From NCBI RefSeq assembly GCF_900143285.1, contig NZ_FRDN01000018.1, positions 28,898 through 92,897 of the forward strand: a stretch of 64,000 bases of DNA. The letters are read 5' to 3'. Each line of letters opens with the position of its first letter. The stretch's first letter is position 1. The notes under the pieces are model-generated. The model did no database searches and had not been told where the DNA came from. It saw only the letters and a program-made list of their open reading frames with translations. Source of the DNA: Desulfitobacterium chlororespirans DSM 11544 (lineage in GTDB: Bacteria; Bacillota; Desulfitobacteriia; Desulfitobacteriales; Desulfitobacteriaceae). Shown one piece after another: positions 1 through 8,925 of this stretch. The position numbers and the translations under genes were made by a program.

Positions 1-90
1 AGATTGGGATGGTCCCTAACGGGGAGAAGTTCAGTGTTCTGCAATGTAGTTCATTATGATATGAAAGTGGTTTTTGAACATCGAGAGTAA
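1..90 (+). CDS. C-terminal end of a GNAT-like acetyltransferase (partial, cut by window start)
   Basis: An open frame runs from the first base to a TAA at 88-90 and gives about 29 residues. It begins RLGW and continues to NVVHYDMKVVFEHRE. An 'RLGW ... H..M' ending is typical of the last strand of GNAT acetyltransferases. The next gene belongs to the sll0787 family, which in mycobacteria is fused to a GNAT domain (MSMEG_0567), so a separate GNAT gene (sll0786 type) just upstream would fit. The assignment rests on a short tail plus context. Only 21 bases separate its stop from the next start, so the genes are probably co-transcribed. Confidence 0.4.
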   Translation, partial: RLGWSLTGRSSVFCNVVHYDMKVVFEHRE

Positions 91-111
91 CCAGCATGGA
101 AGGATGAGAGT

Positions 112-1077
112 ATGTCTTGGCTCAATGATTTTGTCGCTGATTGGCTGGCGACAAGCGGTCTGCAAGAGAAGCAGGATATCCAGGCCGTCGCGGGCAGTTT
201 GCCGATTAACCCTCTTGTGAATGGTCAGCCAGTCCTCCTGGGGGATGATGCCGCGGCTATTCCAAGCAATGAGGGCTATCTGCTCCTGGCGGCCGAGGGA
301 GTATGGCCACCTTTGTTACGAGCCGATCCTCAATTGGCTGGTAGGTGCTGTGTCTTAACCAATGTCAGCGATATCTACGCAATGGGAGGACGCCCTACGG
401 CAGTTGTGGATGTTCTTTTTGCTACCGATGACGAGGTTGCCTCAAAAGTTTTAAAAGGAATGCAGGAGAATGCTGAGCGTTTCGGGGTACCCATCGTTGG
501 AGGGCATTTTACCAAGAACAGAGATACTTCAGCTTTAGCTGTTGCCATACTAGGTCAGGCTAAAAAATTACTAACCAGTCACACCGCCCGCCCGGAAGAT
601 CAACTGCTGCTCGTTTGCAAATTAGAAGGGAATATACGAAATGGTTTTAATTTCTGGGATTGCTCCAGCAGATGTTCGCCCGAGGAACTCAGAGAGGAAC
701 TGGAATGTCTTCCTTTCCTGGCTGAGGCGGAACTTTGTGATACCGCGAAGGATGTAAGTATGGCGGGAATTCTGGGAACGACGATCATGATGTTAGAGAC
801 TTCCGGATACGGGGCCGAGATCGATTTGGATGAGATTCCCTGCCCGCTGGGAGTCGGGTTGGAACAGTGGCTAAAAGTTTTCCATAGTTATGGATTTATC
901 CTAGCTGTCCGGCCGGAGCATGTGCGGGATGTCATGAATGTATTTGAGAAAAAGGAAATATGCTGCGTTCCTTATGGGAGGGTTATCAAGGCTTCAACCA
1001 TAATCATCCGGGGACGCAGAGAAAGCAAGGTTATCTGGGATTTGAAAACTCCATTAATGGGTTTTGCCCAATCCTAA
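112..1077 (+). CDS. AIR synthase-related protein, sll0787 family
   Basis: This 321-residue protein resembles the PurM/SelD (AIR synthase, selenophosphate synthase) ATP-binding fold. The GDDAA motif at residues 44-48 matches the metal/ATP-binding loop, and the VSDIYAMGGRP segment near residue 85 matches the conserved N-D-(I/L)-x-A-M-G-(A/G) signature. A glycine-rich VGGHF segment near residue 130 matches the second conserved loop. The sll0787/MSMEG_0567 family belongs to the sporadic 'Nit1' nitrilase cluster; its substrate is unknown. A relative of that cluster's glycosyltransferase lies at 7733. The ATG follows an AAGGATGAGAG ribosome-binding site, and the gene is 14 bases ahead of the flavoprotein gene. 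Confidence 0.7.
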   Translation: MSWLNDFVADWLATSGLQEKQDIQAVAGSLPINPLVNGQPVLLGDDAAAIPSNEGYLLLAAEGVWPPLLRADPQLAGRCCVLTNVSDIYAMGGRPTAVVDVLFATDDEVASKVLKGMQENAERFGVPIVGGHFTKNRDTSALAVAILGQAKKLLTSHTARPEDQLLLVCKLEGNIRNGFNFWDCSSRCSPEELREELECLPFLAEAELCDTAKDVSMAGILGTTIMMLETSGYGAEIDLDEIPCPLGVGLEQWLKVFHSYGFILAVRPEHVRDVMNVFEKKEICCVPYGRVIKASTIIIRGRRESKVIWDLKTPLMGFAQS

Positions 1078-1091
1078 GTGCGAGGTGAATC

Positions 1092-2546
1092 ATGAATAAA
1101 GGATTAGAAAACCAATTGACAGAGCTTCTGGGTCCGGATTCGGTATCAACTCTTGATATTGAATGCAGGCAATATGCTCATGATATGGCTCCTGTGCCCA
1201 AGATCTTCGGGTTGTTCTTCAAGACCATGCCCGATGCCGTCGTGCGCCCGAATTCTTCTCAGCAGATTCAGCAGTTGGTAAAATTTGCGGCAGCCAACGG
1301 AATTCCGCTCATTCCCAGAGGACGTTCCACAACTATGATGGGAGGATCTTACCCTGTGTGGGGCGGAATCGCTGTGGATATGACGGCACGTCAAGGAATT
1401 ATTTCCTTGAATGAGGCAAAGAAGACCGTGAAGGTCTGTTCAGGGACAATTTGGGACAATGTCTTAAGGTATTTAGCAAAACGGGGACTCACTTTGTATG
1501 GCTATCCCACCAGTGCTCCTTCGGCCACTGTAGGCGGTTGGCTGGGCAATGGCGGAGTCGGGCTGGGCAAAGGCGGATTGGGAATCGGTTCCTCCGAGTA
1601 TGGTTATGCGGCAGATACAGTAGTGGATCTGGGTGTAGTCCTGCCTTCAGGGGAATACCTTGAATCCGTGGCCGCGTCTCAATATAAGGTGAAGGATTTC
1701 ATCGGCAGTGACGGAGTTATGGCTATCTATGATACGGTGACCCTGAAAGTCCGTCCTCTTCCTGCACGGCAAGAGGCTTTCAGTTTTAATTTTAACGAAA
1801 TAACCAAGCTTTGCTGGGCAGTTAAAGAAAGTGCGGTACTTAAACCCTTCTTTCTGCTTATCGAAGATGAAGGGATGCTGGGCTTTAAGAAAAAAGCCGG
1901 ACTTCATGTCCCGCCGGCTAAAAACTTAGTCACTGTGGTCTTGGAGGGAGAAGGGGCTTCTTTAGACTCCACTATCCAAGAACTGCGCAAGATTATGGTC
2001 AATCATGGGGGCCAGGAATTATCCCGGGAGATTGCCGAAGAAGAATGGGCGGGCCGTTATTATGCCATGCGCCATAAGGGTGCTGGGCCCAACCTTCTCG
2101 GCGGGGAATTTAGCGCTCCCATCGAGCAGTTGACGGAAGTGGTCAGACGGGTTAATAAGCTGGCGGAAAAAAAGAACATCACGATTGGAATTCATGGGAC
2201 TCTCGGTGTGAACGAGGTGTTGTTTATGCCTCAGGTGCTCAGCGATGAACGGAGGAAGTTCCGGTACTTGACGATGATGTCCCTGGTTAAGGATTTGAAT
2301 GACATGAGTGTTGAACTAGGCGGAGTGCCCTATGGTGCAGGTTTATTCAATGCCTTTTATGCCAAGGAGATCCATGGGGAGAAATTCAATGAATTGGTTC
2401 AGTTCAAAAAACAATGTGACCCTCGTAACGTCATGAACCCTGGCAAGGCTATTCACTGCATGACCCGGTTTAAGATAGCTCTTCCTAAGTTCGCTTACGG
2501 TCTGGGGATGTTTGGGCTAGGCCTTTTTGTAAAGTATGGCAAATAG
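1092..2546 (+). CDS. FAD-binding oxidase, GlcD-like
   Basis: This 484-residue protein is a GlcD-type (PCMH/VAO-fold) flavoprotein. The FAD-binding segment is seen in VRPNSSQQIQQLVKFAAANG (about residues 52-71), IPRGRSTT and the glycine-rich TVGGWLGNGGVG stretch around residue 147. The C-terminal NPGKAIH motif near residue 450 is the usual end of the FAD-oxidase C-terminal domain. Such proteins oxidise 2-hydroxy acids such as glycolate or lactate and pass electrons to an Fe-S partner, here the next gene 12 bases downstream. Because carbamate kinase and AllFG-like genes follow, a ureidoglycolate-type hydroxy acid is a plausible substrate; that is inference. The ATG follows a GAGGTGAATC site. 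Confidence 0.8.
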   Translation: MNKGLENQLTELLGPDSVSTLDIECRQYAHDMAPVPKIFGLFFKTMPDAVVRPNSSQQIQQLVKFAAANGIPLIPRGRSTTMMGGSYPVWGGIAVDMTARQGIISLNEAKKTVKVCSGTIWDNVLRYLAKRGLTLYGYPTSAPSATVGGWLGNGGVGLGKGGLGIGSSEYGYAADTVVDLGVVLPSGEYLESVAASQYKVKDFIGSDGVMAIYDTVTLKVRPLPARQEAFSFNFNEITKLCWAVKESAVLKPFFLLIEDEGMLGFKKKAGLHVPPAKNLVTVVLEGEGASLDSTIQELRKIMVNHGGQELSREIAEEEWAGRYYAMRHKGAGPNLLGGEFSAPIEQLTEVVRRVNKLAEKKNITIGIHGTLGVNEVLFMPQVLSDERRKFRYLTMMSLVKDLNDMSVELGGVPYGAGLFNAFYAKEIHGEKFNELVQFKKQCDPRNVMNPGKAIHCMTRFKIALPKFAYGLGMFGLGLFVKYGK

Positions 2547-2558
2547 GGGGAGACAATA

Positions 2559-3731
2559 ATGCTACAAGAAAAACTGCGATCTATTGAACATCATATCTAT
2601 ACCTGCGCGTCCTGTGCATTTTGTACAGCTATTTGCCCCATATCCGAACAAATCGGTTGGGAGAGTTATGGTCCCCGGGGAAGAATGCATCTGCTCAAGC
2701 TTCTGATTGAAAATGATATACAACTCAGTGCTGAGGTTAAAGATCGTTATTACGCCTGCACCACTTGCAGCCGCTGCGAAAAAGTTTGTCAGACCGATTT
2801 GCCTTTAGTGGAGATCTGGGAGGATGTGCGCTCCTGGCTGGTTGAAGACAAATTAGGCCCGCTGGAACCGCACAAGAGAATCGGGGCATCTGTGGAGGAA
2901 AGCCACAATACCTATCGTGAACCGGCTTCCACCAGAAATGATTGGGCGAAAGACATCAATGTGGAGCTGAAGAGGAAGGGTAAAATTGCATTCTACGTGG
3001 GGTGTACCTCTTCTTACCGGATGCAGCAGTTGGCTCAGGATACCATGAAGATCCTCCAGGCCTTGGGCGAAGATGTGGCAGTTTTGGGCGAAGATGAGTG
3101 GTGCTGTGGCTCTGTATTGCTGAGGACCGGACAACGAAGCCAAATTAAAGAAATCGCAGCCCATAATGTAGAAGCTCTTAAGAATACAGGAGCGGAGATT
3201 GTTGTAGCTTCCTGTACCGGCTGCTTCAAAACCATCAGCGGAGATTATCCGGTGATTAATGGGGAGGAGCTGCCCTTTAAAATGATGCATATCACTCAGT
3301 TTCTGGCCCAACGAATTCAAGAGGGTAAGCTTAAATTTAAAAAGCCCATCCATGAAAAGGTAACCTATCATGATCCCTGCCATTTAGGGCTGCATGCCGG
3401 GGAATACGATGCTCCCCGGGCTATCCTCAAGACGATTCCCGGGGTGGAGCTGATCGAGATGGACTTTGTCCGTGAAGAGTCCCGCTGCTGCGGAGCCGGG
3501 GGCGGCATGAAGGCAGGTATGCCTGATGTGGCTATGGGAATCGGCATATCCCGTGTGGATGAGGCTGAAGAAACGGGTGCCGGCATTCTGGCCAGCTGCT
3601 GTCCATTCTGTAAGACCAATCTATCGCAAGCTATTGAAGCTGCCCATAAAGACATGGTGCAAAAAGACATCACCGCTCTGGTCGTGGAATCTATGGGACT
3701 CGATGTCTTGGGAGGAGAAGGGAGAGCATAA
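2559..3731 (+). CDS. (Fe-S)-binding protein with two CCG domains, GlcF-like
   Basis: This 390-residue protein starts with two [4Fe-4S] ferredoxin motifs, CASCAFCTAICP near residue 16 and CTTCSRCEKVCQ near residue 67. Two CCG (cysteine-rich, heterodisulfide-reductase-type) domains follow: CTSS...WCCGS around residues 150-190 and DPCH...RCCGAGGG around residues 273-316. The layout is that of GlcF and lactate-oxidase Fe-S subunits. It should accept electrons from the flavoprotein encoded just upstream and pass them to quinone or another carrier at the membrane. RBS GGGGGAGA precedes the ATG. The carbamate kinase start lies 2 bases after its stop, so translational coupling is likely. Confidence 0.82.
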   Translation: MLQEKLRSIEHHIYTCASCAFCTAICPISEQIGWESYGPRGRMHLLKLLIENDIQLSAEVKDRYYACTTCSRCEKVCQTDLPLVEIWEDVRSWLVEDKLGPLEPHKRIGASVEESHNTYREPASTRNDWAKDINVELKRKGKIAFYVGCTSSYRMQQLAQDTMKILQALGEDVAVLGEDEWCCGSVLLRTGQRSQIKEIAAHNVEALKNTGAEIVVASCTGCFKTISGDYPVINGEELPFKMMHITQFLAQRIQEGKLKFKKPIHEKVTYHDPCHLGLHAGEYDAPRAILKTIPGVELIEMDFVREESRCCGAGGGMKAGMPDVAMGIGISRVDEAEETGAGILASCCPFCKTNLSQAIEAAHKDMVQKDITALVVESMGLDVLGGEGRA

Positions 3732-3733
3732 CC

Positions 3734-4693
3734 TTGGGGAATAGTGAGAAGAAAATAGCGGTGGTGGCTTTCGGAGGAAATGCTTTATTGCCGGAGACCC
3801 AGGAGGGGACCTTTGAGGAGCAACAAGCGAATGCCGATGCGGCTGCAGAATCCATTATCGGGATATCCCGGAATGGCTATGATGTCATTTTGGTTCATGG
3901 CAATGGCCCACAAGTAGGGCAGGTTTTAGTGCAAAATGAGGAGTCCTCGGAAAAGGTACCTATGCAGCCGCTGGATGCCTGCGTGGCGGCAACTCAGGGA
4001 ACCATTGGCTATATCTTAACGACCGCCTTGCGACGGACGGCTAAACGGCTCCATATCAATGTGGATACCGTTACTGTGCTCACCAATGTTGCAGTGAGCC
4101 CCGCGGATCCGGCCTTTGAGAATCCTACGAAACCCATTGGGTCCTTCATGTCTGCCGAGAGAGCCCAAGAAATGGAGAAAAGCAAAGGGTGGAAAATTAT
4201 TGAGGACGCCGGGCGGGGGTACCGCAGAGTGGTTCCCTCACCGAAACCGCAAAAAATCATGGAGAGCAAGGCCATCAGGGAACTGGCCCAAGCCGGGAAT
4301 ATCGTCATTGCCTGCGGCGGCGGCGGGATTCCGGTGGCGAGAGTCAATGATGAATTCGTAGGCCTGGAGGCTGTCATCGATAAGGACTTGGCTTCCAGCT
4401 TATTGGCAGAAGAAATCGGCGCAGATCTCTATATTGTCCTTACCGGGGTATCCCAAGTCGCCATCAATTTTGGTAAGCCCAATATGAGGTTGTTAGATAG
4501 AATCACCGTATCGGAAGCGGAAAAATATATGGCTGAAGGACATTTCCCGCCAGGCAGCATGGGACCGAAGATTGCGGCGGCATTAAAGTTCATCAAGAGC
4601 AGCGGGAAGGAAGTCTTGATTACTTCAGCAGAAAAGTTGGATGAGGCACTGAAAGGACAAAGGGGCACCTATATTATCCCGGATGCTCAATAA
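3734..4693 (+). CDS. arcC: Carbamate kinase
   Basis: This 319-residue protein is an amino-acid-kinase-fold carbamate kinase. It has the N-terminal VAFGGNALLP motif, VHGNGPQVGQV near residue 57, the CGGGGIPV segment near residue 195, and the GSMGPKIAAA motif near residue 275 followed by an ending typical of ArcC. It converts carbamoyl phosphate and ADP to ATP, ammonia and CO2. Length is normal for the family. The start is TTG, with GGAGAAGGGAGAG upstream inside the end of the Fe-S gene. Its place just before AllG/AllF-like genes mirrors AllK of Escherichia coli, which takes carbamoyl phosphate from oxamate carbamoyltransferase. An arginine-deiminase role is unlikely because arcA and arcB are absent. 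Confidence 0.92.
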   Translation: MGNSEKKIAVVAFGGNALLPETQEGTFEEQQANADAAAESIIGISRNGYDVILVHGNGPQVGQVLVQNEESSEKVPMQPLDACVAATQGTIGYILTTALRRTAKRLHINVDTVTVLTNVAVSPADPAFENPTKPIGSFMSAERAQEMEKSKGWKIIEDAGRGYRRVVPSPKPQKIMESKAIRELAQAGNIVIACGGGGIPVARVNDEFVGLEAVIDKDLASSLLAEEIGADLYIVLTGVSQVAINFGKPNMRLLDRITVSEAEKYMAEGHFPPGSMGPKIAAALKFIKSSGKEVLITSAEKLDEALKGQRGTYIIPDAQ

Positions 4694-4708
4694 TGAGGAG
4701 GAAGAAAA

Positions 4709-6130
4709 ATGGCTACTTATGAGTTGTTTTCCCAAAAATTAAAAACTGTCAACATTGGCTTGCCTTCCTTTGGTGAGGATTTAATCACCCAGGAGGTAGA
4801 GACTGTTATGGTAGAATGGCAGATCCCGGCCGGAGGAAATACGGAATTAGTCAATGCACTCAAAGTGATTGAGAACGCCGAGGTGGAGGAAGCCAATCAT
4901 CTGACCATCGAAAAGATTCTTAAAGGTGAACCCGTTCTGATCGGTATGGAGCGTGCTCAGGATGTTATCCCCGGGATGGGTCCCCGGAGTATTTTTCATG
5001 CAGGTCCTCCCTTAACCTGGGAACGGATGTGCCCAGGAGTACAGCGCGGAGTGCTTGGAGCGATTATTTTTGAGGGCTGGGCCAAGGAGCGGGAAAGTGC
5101 CCTGGAATTGATCAAAAACAACGAAATCGAATTCTCCCCCAATCATTTTCATAATGCGGTAGGTCCTATGACCGGAATTATTTCACCCTCCATGCCGGTA
5201 TGGGTTGTTGAAAACAAAGCCTTTGGCAATCGGGCTTACTCTACCTTAAATGAGGGCAAAGGAGTAACACTCTGGTACGGGGATTTTGATGAGAGCACTA
5301 TTGAGCGTTTGACCTGGTTCAGAGATGTCTTTGGTCCCAGTGTGAAAAAAGCTTTGGCTAAACAAAGCGGAACCATCAATGTTTTCAATCTGGTTGCCCA
5401 AGGATTGTCCATGGGAGACGAAGTCCATGTTCGCTGCCAGGCAACGACAGCGTTATTGATCAAAGAGCTTGTTCCTCTTTTAGCTGAAGCCGGTGTGGAC
5501 GGCAAGGATATTGCCGATATGGTGCGCTTTATGGCCCGCAATAACACCTTCAGCTTGAATCTGGCTATGGCCGCCTCCAAATCCGTTTTGGATGCCGCTC
5601 ATGGAGTGCCCCACAGCACCATCGTTACCGCTATGACCCGCAATGGCACGGATTTTGGAATCCGGGTGGGCGGAATGAGTGATCAATGGTTTATCACCGC
5701 TGCCCCTGCCTTGGATGACTGCCTGTATTATGCCGGCTTTAGTGTGGAGGATGCGGTGGCGGATATCGGGGACAGTGCCATTATCGAAACCGTAGGTTTT
5801 GGCGGTATGACCTTTGCCTGCGCTCCCACCATTGCTTCGTTTGTTGGCGGGGGAGTGAAAGATGCCATTGAGTTGAACAAACAAATGGCTTCGATCGCCT
5901 ATGGCCGCAACAAGACCTTTGCTATTCCCAATATGGATTTTGCCGGTTCACCCACTGGAATTGATATCCGCAAAGTGGTTGAATCCCGGATCGTACCCAT
6001 TATCGATACCGGTGTTATTCATAAGGAAGCAGGTATTGGGCAGATTGGGGCGGGAGTAGCGCGTGCTCCCATCCGTATCTTCGAAGACGCCGTGCTGGCT
6101 ATGGCAAAAACCATGTCAAGCGAACAATAA
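4709..6130 (+). CDS. allG: DUF1116 protein, AllG-type subunit of oxamate carbamoyltransferase
   Basis: This 473-residue protein has the DUF1116/YlbE features: an N-terminal segment leading to GMERAQDVIPGMGPRSIFHAGPP (about residues 78-100), a central HFHNAVGPMTGIISPSMP and a C-terminal HKEAGIGQIGAGVARAP. In E. coli the gene trio fdrA-ylbE-ylbF was renamed allFGH because together they encode oxamate (oxalurate) carbamoyltransferase; YlbE is AllG. Here the allG-like gene precedes the allF-like gene, and an allH-like gene lies at 8926-9900 on the other strand. RBS GAGGAGGAAG gives strong translation and only 15 bases separate it from the kinase gene. The substrate in this organism is inferred from E. 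coli. Confidence 0.75.
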   Translation: MATYELFSQKLKTVNIGLPSFGEDLITQEVETVMVEWQIPAGGNTELVNALKVIENAEVEEANHLTIEKILKGEPVLIGMERAQDVIPGMGPRSIFHAGPPLTWERMCPGVQRGVLGAIIFEGWAKERESALELIKNNEIEFSPNHFHNAVGPMTGIISPSMPVWVVENKAFGNRAYSTLNEGKGVTLWYGDFDESTIERLTWFRDVFGPSVKKALAKQSGTINVFNLVAQGLSMGDEVHVRCQATTALLIKELVPLLAEAGVDGKDIADMVRFMARNNTFSLNLAMAASKSVLDAAHGVPHSTIVTAMTRNGTDFGIRVGGMSDQWFITAAPALDDCLYYAGFSVEDAVADIGDSAIIETVGFGGMTFACAPTIASFVGGGVKDAIELNKQMASIAYGRNKTFAIPNMDFAGSPTGIDIRKVVESRIVPIIDTGVIHKEAGIGQIGAGVARAPIRIFEDAVLAMAKTMSSEQ

Positions 6131-6142
6131 GGAGGGGCAACG

Positions 6143-7720
6143 ATGAGTGTCAGAAATATAGTCAAGAAAAACAGTTACCAAGATTCAGTGCGCTTAATGC
6201 GGATTTCCGGTCAATTGAAAAAAATTGCCGGGGTCGTCAATGCGTCCGTCATGATGGCTACCGATGCCAATAAACGAGTTATGGAAATGGCCGGACTGCT
6301 GGGACCTGAGGCGGCTGCCGCCGGAGCGAATGACCTGGTCATCGCCATAGATGGAGAAACACCGGAAATAGCTGAGGAAGCACTTCAGGCAGCGGAAAAC
6401 GCCCTTTCCGAATCCTCCGGTTCAGGCAAGGCAGAAGTTCAAAAAGCCAAAAGTTTAGAATTAGCCCTGGAGGAGATGCCTGGGGCCAATATGGTTACCA
6501 TCTCTGTGCCCGGAGCCTTTGCCAAAATTGAAGTAGCCAAGGCCTTGGCCAAAGGGATCAATGTCTTCCTCTTCAGCGATAATGTGACCCTTGAGGAAGA
6601 AGTCGAGCTGAAGAAAATGGCCCTGGAGAAGGGTCTGCTCATGATGGGACCGGATTGCGGTACCTCCATCATCAATGGTGCATGCCTGGGGTTCGCTAAT
6701 GTCATCAACCGCGGCAACATCGGGATTGTCGGGGCTTCCGGTACCGGAGTTCAGGAGGTTACCGTTCAAATCGAACGTTGGGGCGGTGGCTGTTCCCAAG
6801 TTATCGGCGTTGGGGGCCGTGATTTAAAGGAAAAGGTCGGCGGACTCATGTTCCTGGAAGTTATGCGCCGTTTGGATGAAGACCCGGCTACCGAAGTCAT
6901 CGTCCTCATCTCCAAACCGCCCGCACCGAGGGTTATTGCCAAAGTCCGTGAGACCATCGCCCAGCTGAAAAAACCAGTGGTGGTTAATCTTCTCGGCGGC
7001 GAAGCTTCGGATAAGCCTGCTGCCAATGAACATTTTGCCGGATCATTGGAAGAAGCGGCAGCAATGGCCGTCGCACTTGCCAATGGCACCAATCCTTATG
7101 CCTGGCAAGAAGATATTCCTAAAATCGAGATGGATATCGTCATGCGGGCCGAGGATCTGGCCTATAATCTCAATTCGTCACAAAAGTATATTAGGGGCTT
7201 GTTTTCCGGGGGCACCTTATGTTATGAGGCCATGCTTCTCATGGAAAAAATCATTGGCTCTGTCAACTCCAATGTCCCCTTAAAACCGGAACAAAAACTG
7301 AGTGATTCCCTGGTCAGTAAGGGAAATACCTGTATTGACCTGGGGGAAGATGAGTTCACGGTAGGGAGGCCACACCCCATGATTGATTTCCAATTACGCA
7401 ATGAGCGCATTTTAAAAGAAGCTGCTGATCCGGAAACGGCAGTTATTTTATTGGATGTGGTCCTGGGTTATGGGTCTAATCCTGATCCGGCAGCCGAATT
7501 GGTGCCTGTTATTCAAGAAGCTCAGGCGCTTGCTCAGTCCAATGGTCGTGATATTCGCTTCATCGGTTATGTTTGCGGAACGGATAAAGACCCTCAAGGA
7601 AAGGAAGAACAGATTAAGAAGCTTCAGGAATGCGGGGTGGAGATTCTTCCTACCAATGCCCACGCAGCTTTGCTGGCTTCTTATACTGCAGCTAAGGTGG
7701 CAAGGAATGCGGCGCATTAG
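6143..7720 (+). CDS. allF: FdrA-type protein, AllF-type subunit of oxamate carbamoyltransferase
   Basis: This 525-residue protein matches FdrA, a relative of succinyl-CoA synthetase alpha. It has a Rossmann-like segment with GASGTGVQEVTVQ near residue 197 and the MGPDCGTSIING stretch near residue 170 that lines up with the CoA-ligase domain. A second ligase-like domain follows, ending around PTNAHAALLAS near residue 508. In E. coli this protein is AllF, part of the AllFGH transcarbamylase that makes carbamoyl phosphate from oxalurate. RBS AAGGAGGGG lies 5 bases before the ATG. The gene follows allG by 12 bases and is followed after 12 bases by a glycosyltransferase gene, so all appear to be in one operon. 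Confidence 0.78.
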   Translation: MSVRNIVKKNSYQDSVRLMRISGQLKKIAGVVNASVMMATDANKRVMEMAGLLGPEAAAAGANDLVIAIDGETPEIAEEALQAAENALSESSGSGKAEVQKAKSLELALEEMPGANMVTISVPGAFAKIEVAKALAKGINVFLFSDNVTLEEEVELKKMALEKGLLMMGPDCGTSIINGACLGFANVINRGNIGIVGASGTGVQEVTVQIERWGGGCSQVIGVGGRDLKEKVGGLMFLEVMRRLDEDPATEVIVLISKPPAPRVIAKVRETIAQLKKPVVVNLLGGEASDKPAANEHFAGSLEEAAAMAVALANGTNPYAWQEDIPKIEMDIVMRAEDLAYNLNSSQKYIRGLFSGGTLCYEAMLLMEKIIGSVNSNVPLKPEQKLSDSLVSKGNTCIDLGEDEFTVGRPHPMIDFQLRNERILKEAADPETAVILLDVVLGYGSNPDPAAELVPVIQEAQALAQSNGRDIRFIGYVCGTDKDPQGKEEQIKKLQECGVEILPTNAHAALLASYTAAKVARNAAH

Positions 7721-7732
7721 GAGGCTGGCTCA

Positions 7733-8905
7733 ATGTTAAAGATTGCAATTCTCACATACTCAACCAAACCGAGAGGTGGTGTCGTTCACTCTCTTTGTCT
7801 GGCGGAGAACCTGGCCAAACGAGGGCATGAAGTACGGATTATCGCTTTGGATAAAAAAGAGGGGAGCGGATTTTTCCGCATCCCTCAGGTTTCTCATGAA
7901 ATTGCTCGTTTTGGTTCTTTGCCCGAAAGCTTTGATGACAAGATTGAAGCCTATATTCAAACCTATACAGATTACTTTGTGAGTGGAAAGGCCGGGGGAT
8001 TTGATATCTATCATGCCCAGGATTGCATCTCCGCTAATGCGCTGGTTAATTATCGGTTAAGTGGAGCGGATTTCCCCTTAGTTCGTACCGTTCATCATCT
8101 TGATGATTTCACATCTCCGGTCTTGATCAATTGTCAGAATAAGTCCGTTTTTCGTCCTGATGCCCATATTGCTGTCAGTGAATTCTGGCAAAAGCGGTTG
8201 GCCGCGGAGTATGGAGTCAAGGCGAGAGTCATTCACAATGGTTTAGATACGAAACGCTTTAGCCCTGCAAAAAAAGGGGAGAATCCCAAGGCAAAATTTG
8301 GCCTGGAAAATAAATTGGTCTTTTTAACCATTGGGGGAATTGAACCTCGTAAAAACACTAAGAAGCTGCTTGCGGCCTTCGCCCATGTGCGGAAATATTT
8401 TGCGGAATCAGGAAAACAGGCTGTTTTGGTCATTGGCGGTGGACAAACCTTGTTCGATTATCAGGCTTATCGTCAGGAATTCTTGCAAATGGCAGAGGGC
8501 TGTAACCTGAAGCTGGGGGAAGATGTCATTAATCTTGGTGTGCTGAAAGAAGAGGATGTTCCCCTGCTGTATCAGGCTGCGGATTGCTTCGCCTTCCCTT
8601 CCGCTCAGGAAGGCTGGGGGCTGGTCGCTCTGGAAGCTCTCCTGTCGGGGATTCCCACTGTTGTGTCGGATATACCCGTTTTCCATGAGTTCCTAACCCC
8701 TGGAGAAGATGCCTTATTCGTCGACCCGGACAATGGGGAACAGTTTGCGGCAGCCATGATCGAGACGATCATAGATAGCAACTTGCGGCGCCGGCTGATT
8801 AGCGGCGGGCTTATGACCGCATCCAACTTCAGCTGGGAGGATACAGCCCGCAAACATGAACAATTTTACTATGAGATTCTGGAAGGTGCCCAAGCAGGTC
8901 AATAA
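7733..8905 (+). CDS. Glycosyltransferase family 4, MSMEG_0565 type
   Basis: This 390-residue protein is a GT-B fold glycosyltransferase. The N-terminal YSTKPRGGVVHSLCLAE segment, DIYHAQDCISANAL near residue 86 and VRTVHHLDDFTSP near residue 113 resemble the MSMEG_0565 family of the 'Nit1' cluster. The acceptor/donor-side motifs are HNGLDTKRFSP near residue 167 and the nucleotide-sugar EX7E-type segment EGWGLVALEALLSG near residue 293. It probably transfers a sugar from a nucleotide sugar to an unknown small molecule. It sits in the same operon as the carbamoyltransferase genes, an association not explained by known pathways. RBS AGGAGGCTGG precedes the ATG. The family assignment is from recalled motifs. 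Confidence 0.72.
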   Translation: MLKIAILTYSTKPRGGVVHSLCLAENLAKRGHEVRIIALDKKEGSGFFRIPQVSHEIARFGSLPESFDDKIEAYIQTYTDYFVSGKAGGFDIYHAQDCISANALVNYRLSGADFPLVRTVHHLDDFTSPVLINCQNKSVFRPDAHIAVSEFWQKRLAAEYGVKARVIHNGLDTKRFSPAKKGENPKAKFGLENKLVFLTIGGIEPRKNTKKLLAAFAHVRKYFAESGKQAVLVIGGGQTLFDYQAYRQEFLQMAEGCNLKLGEDVINLGVLKEEDVPLLYQAADCFAFPSAQEGWGLVALEALLSGIPTVVSDIPVFHEFLTPGEDALFVDPDNGEQFAAAMIETIIDSNLRRRLISGGLMTASNFSWEDTARKHEQFYYEILEGAQAGQ

Positions 8906-8925
8906 GATTAAGGATTAGAATAAGT

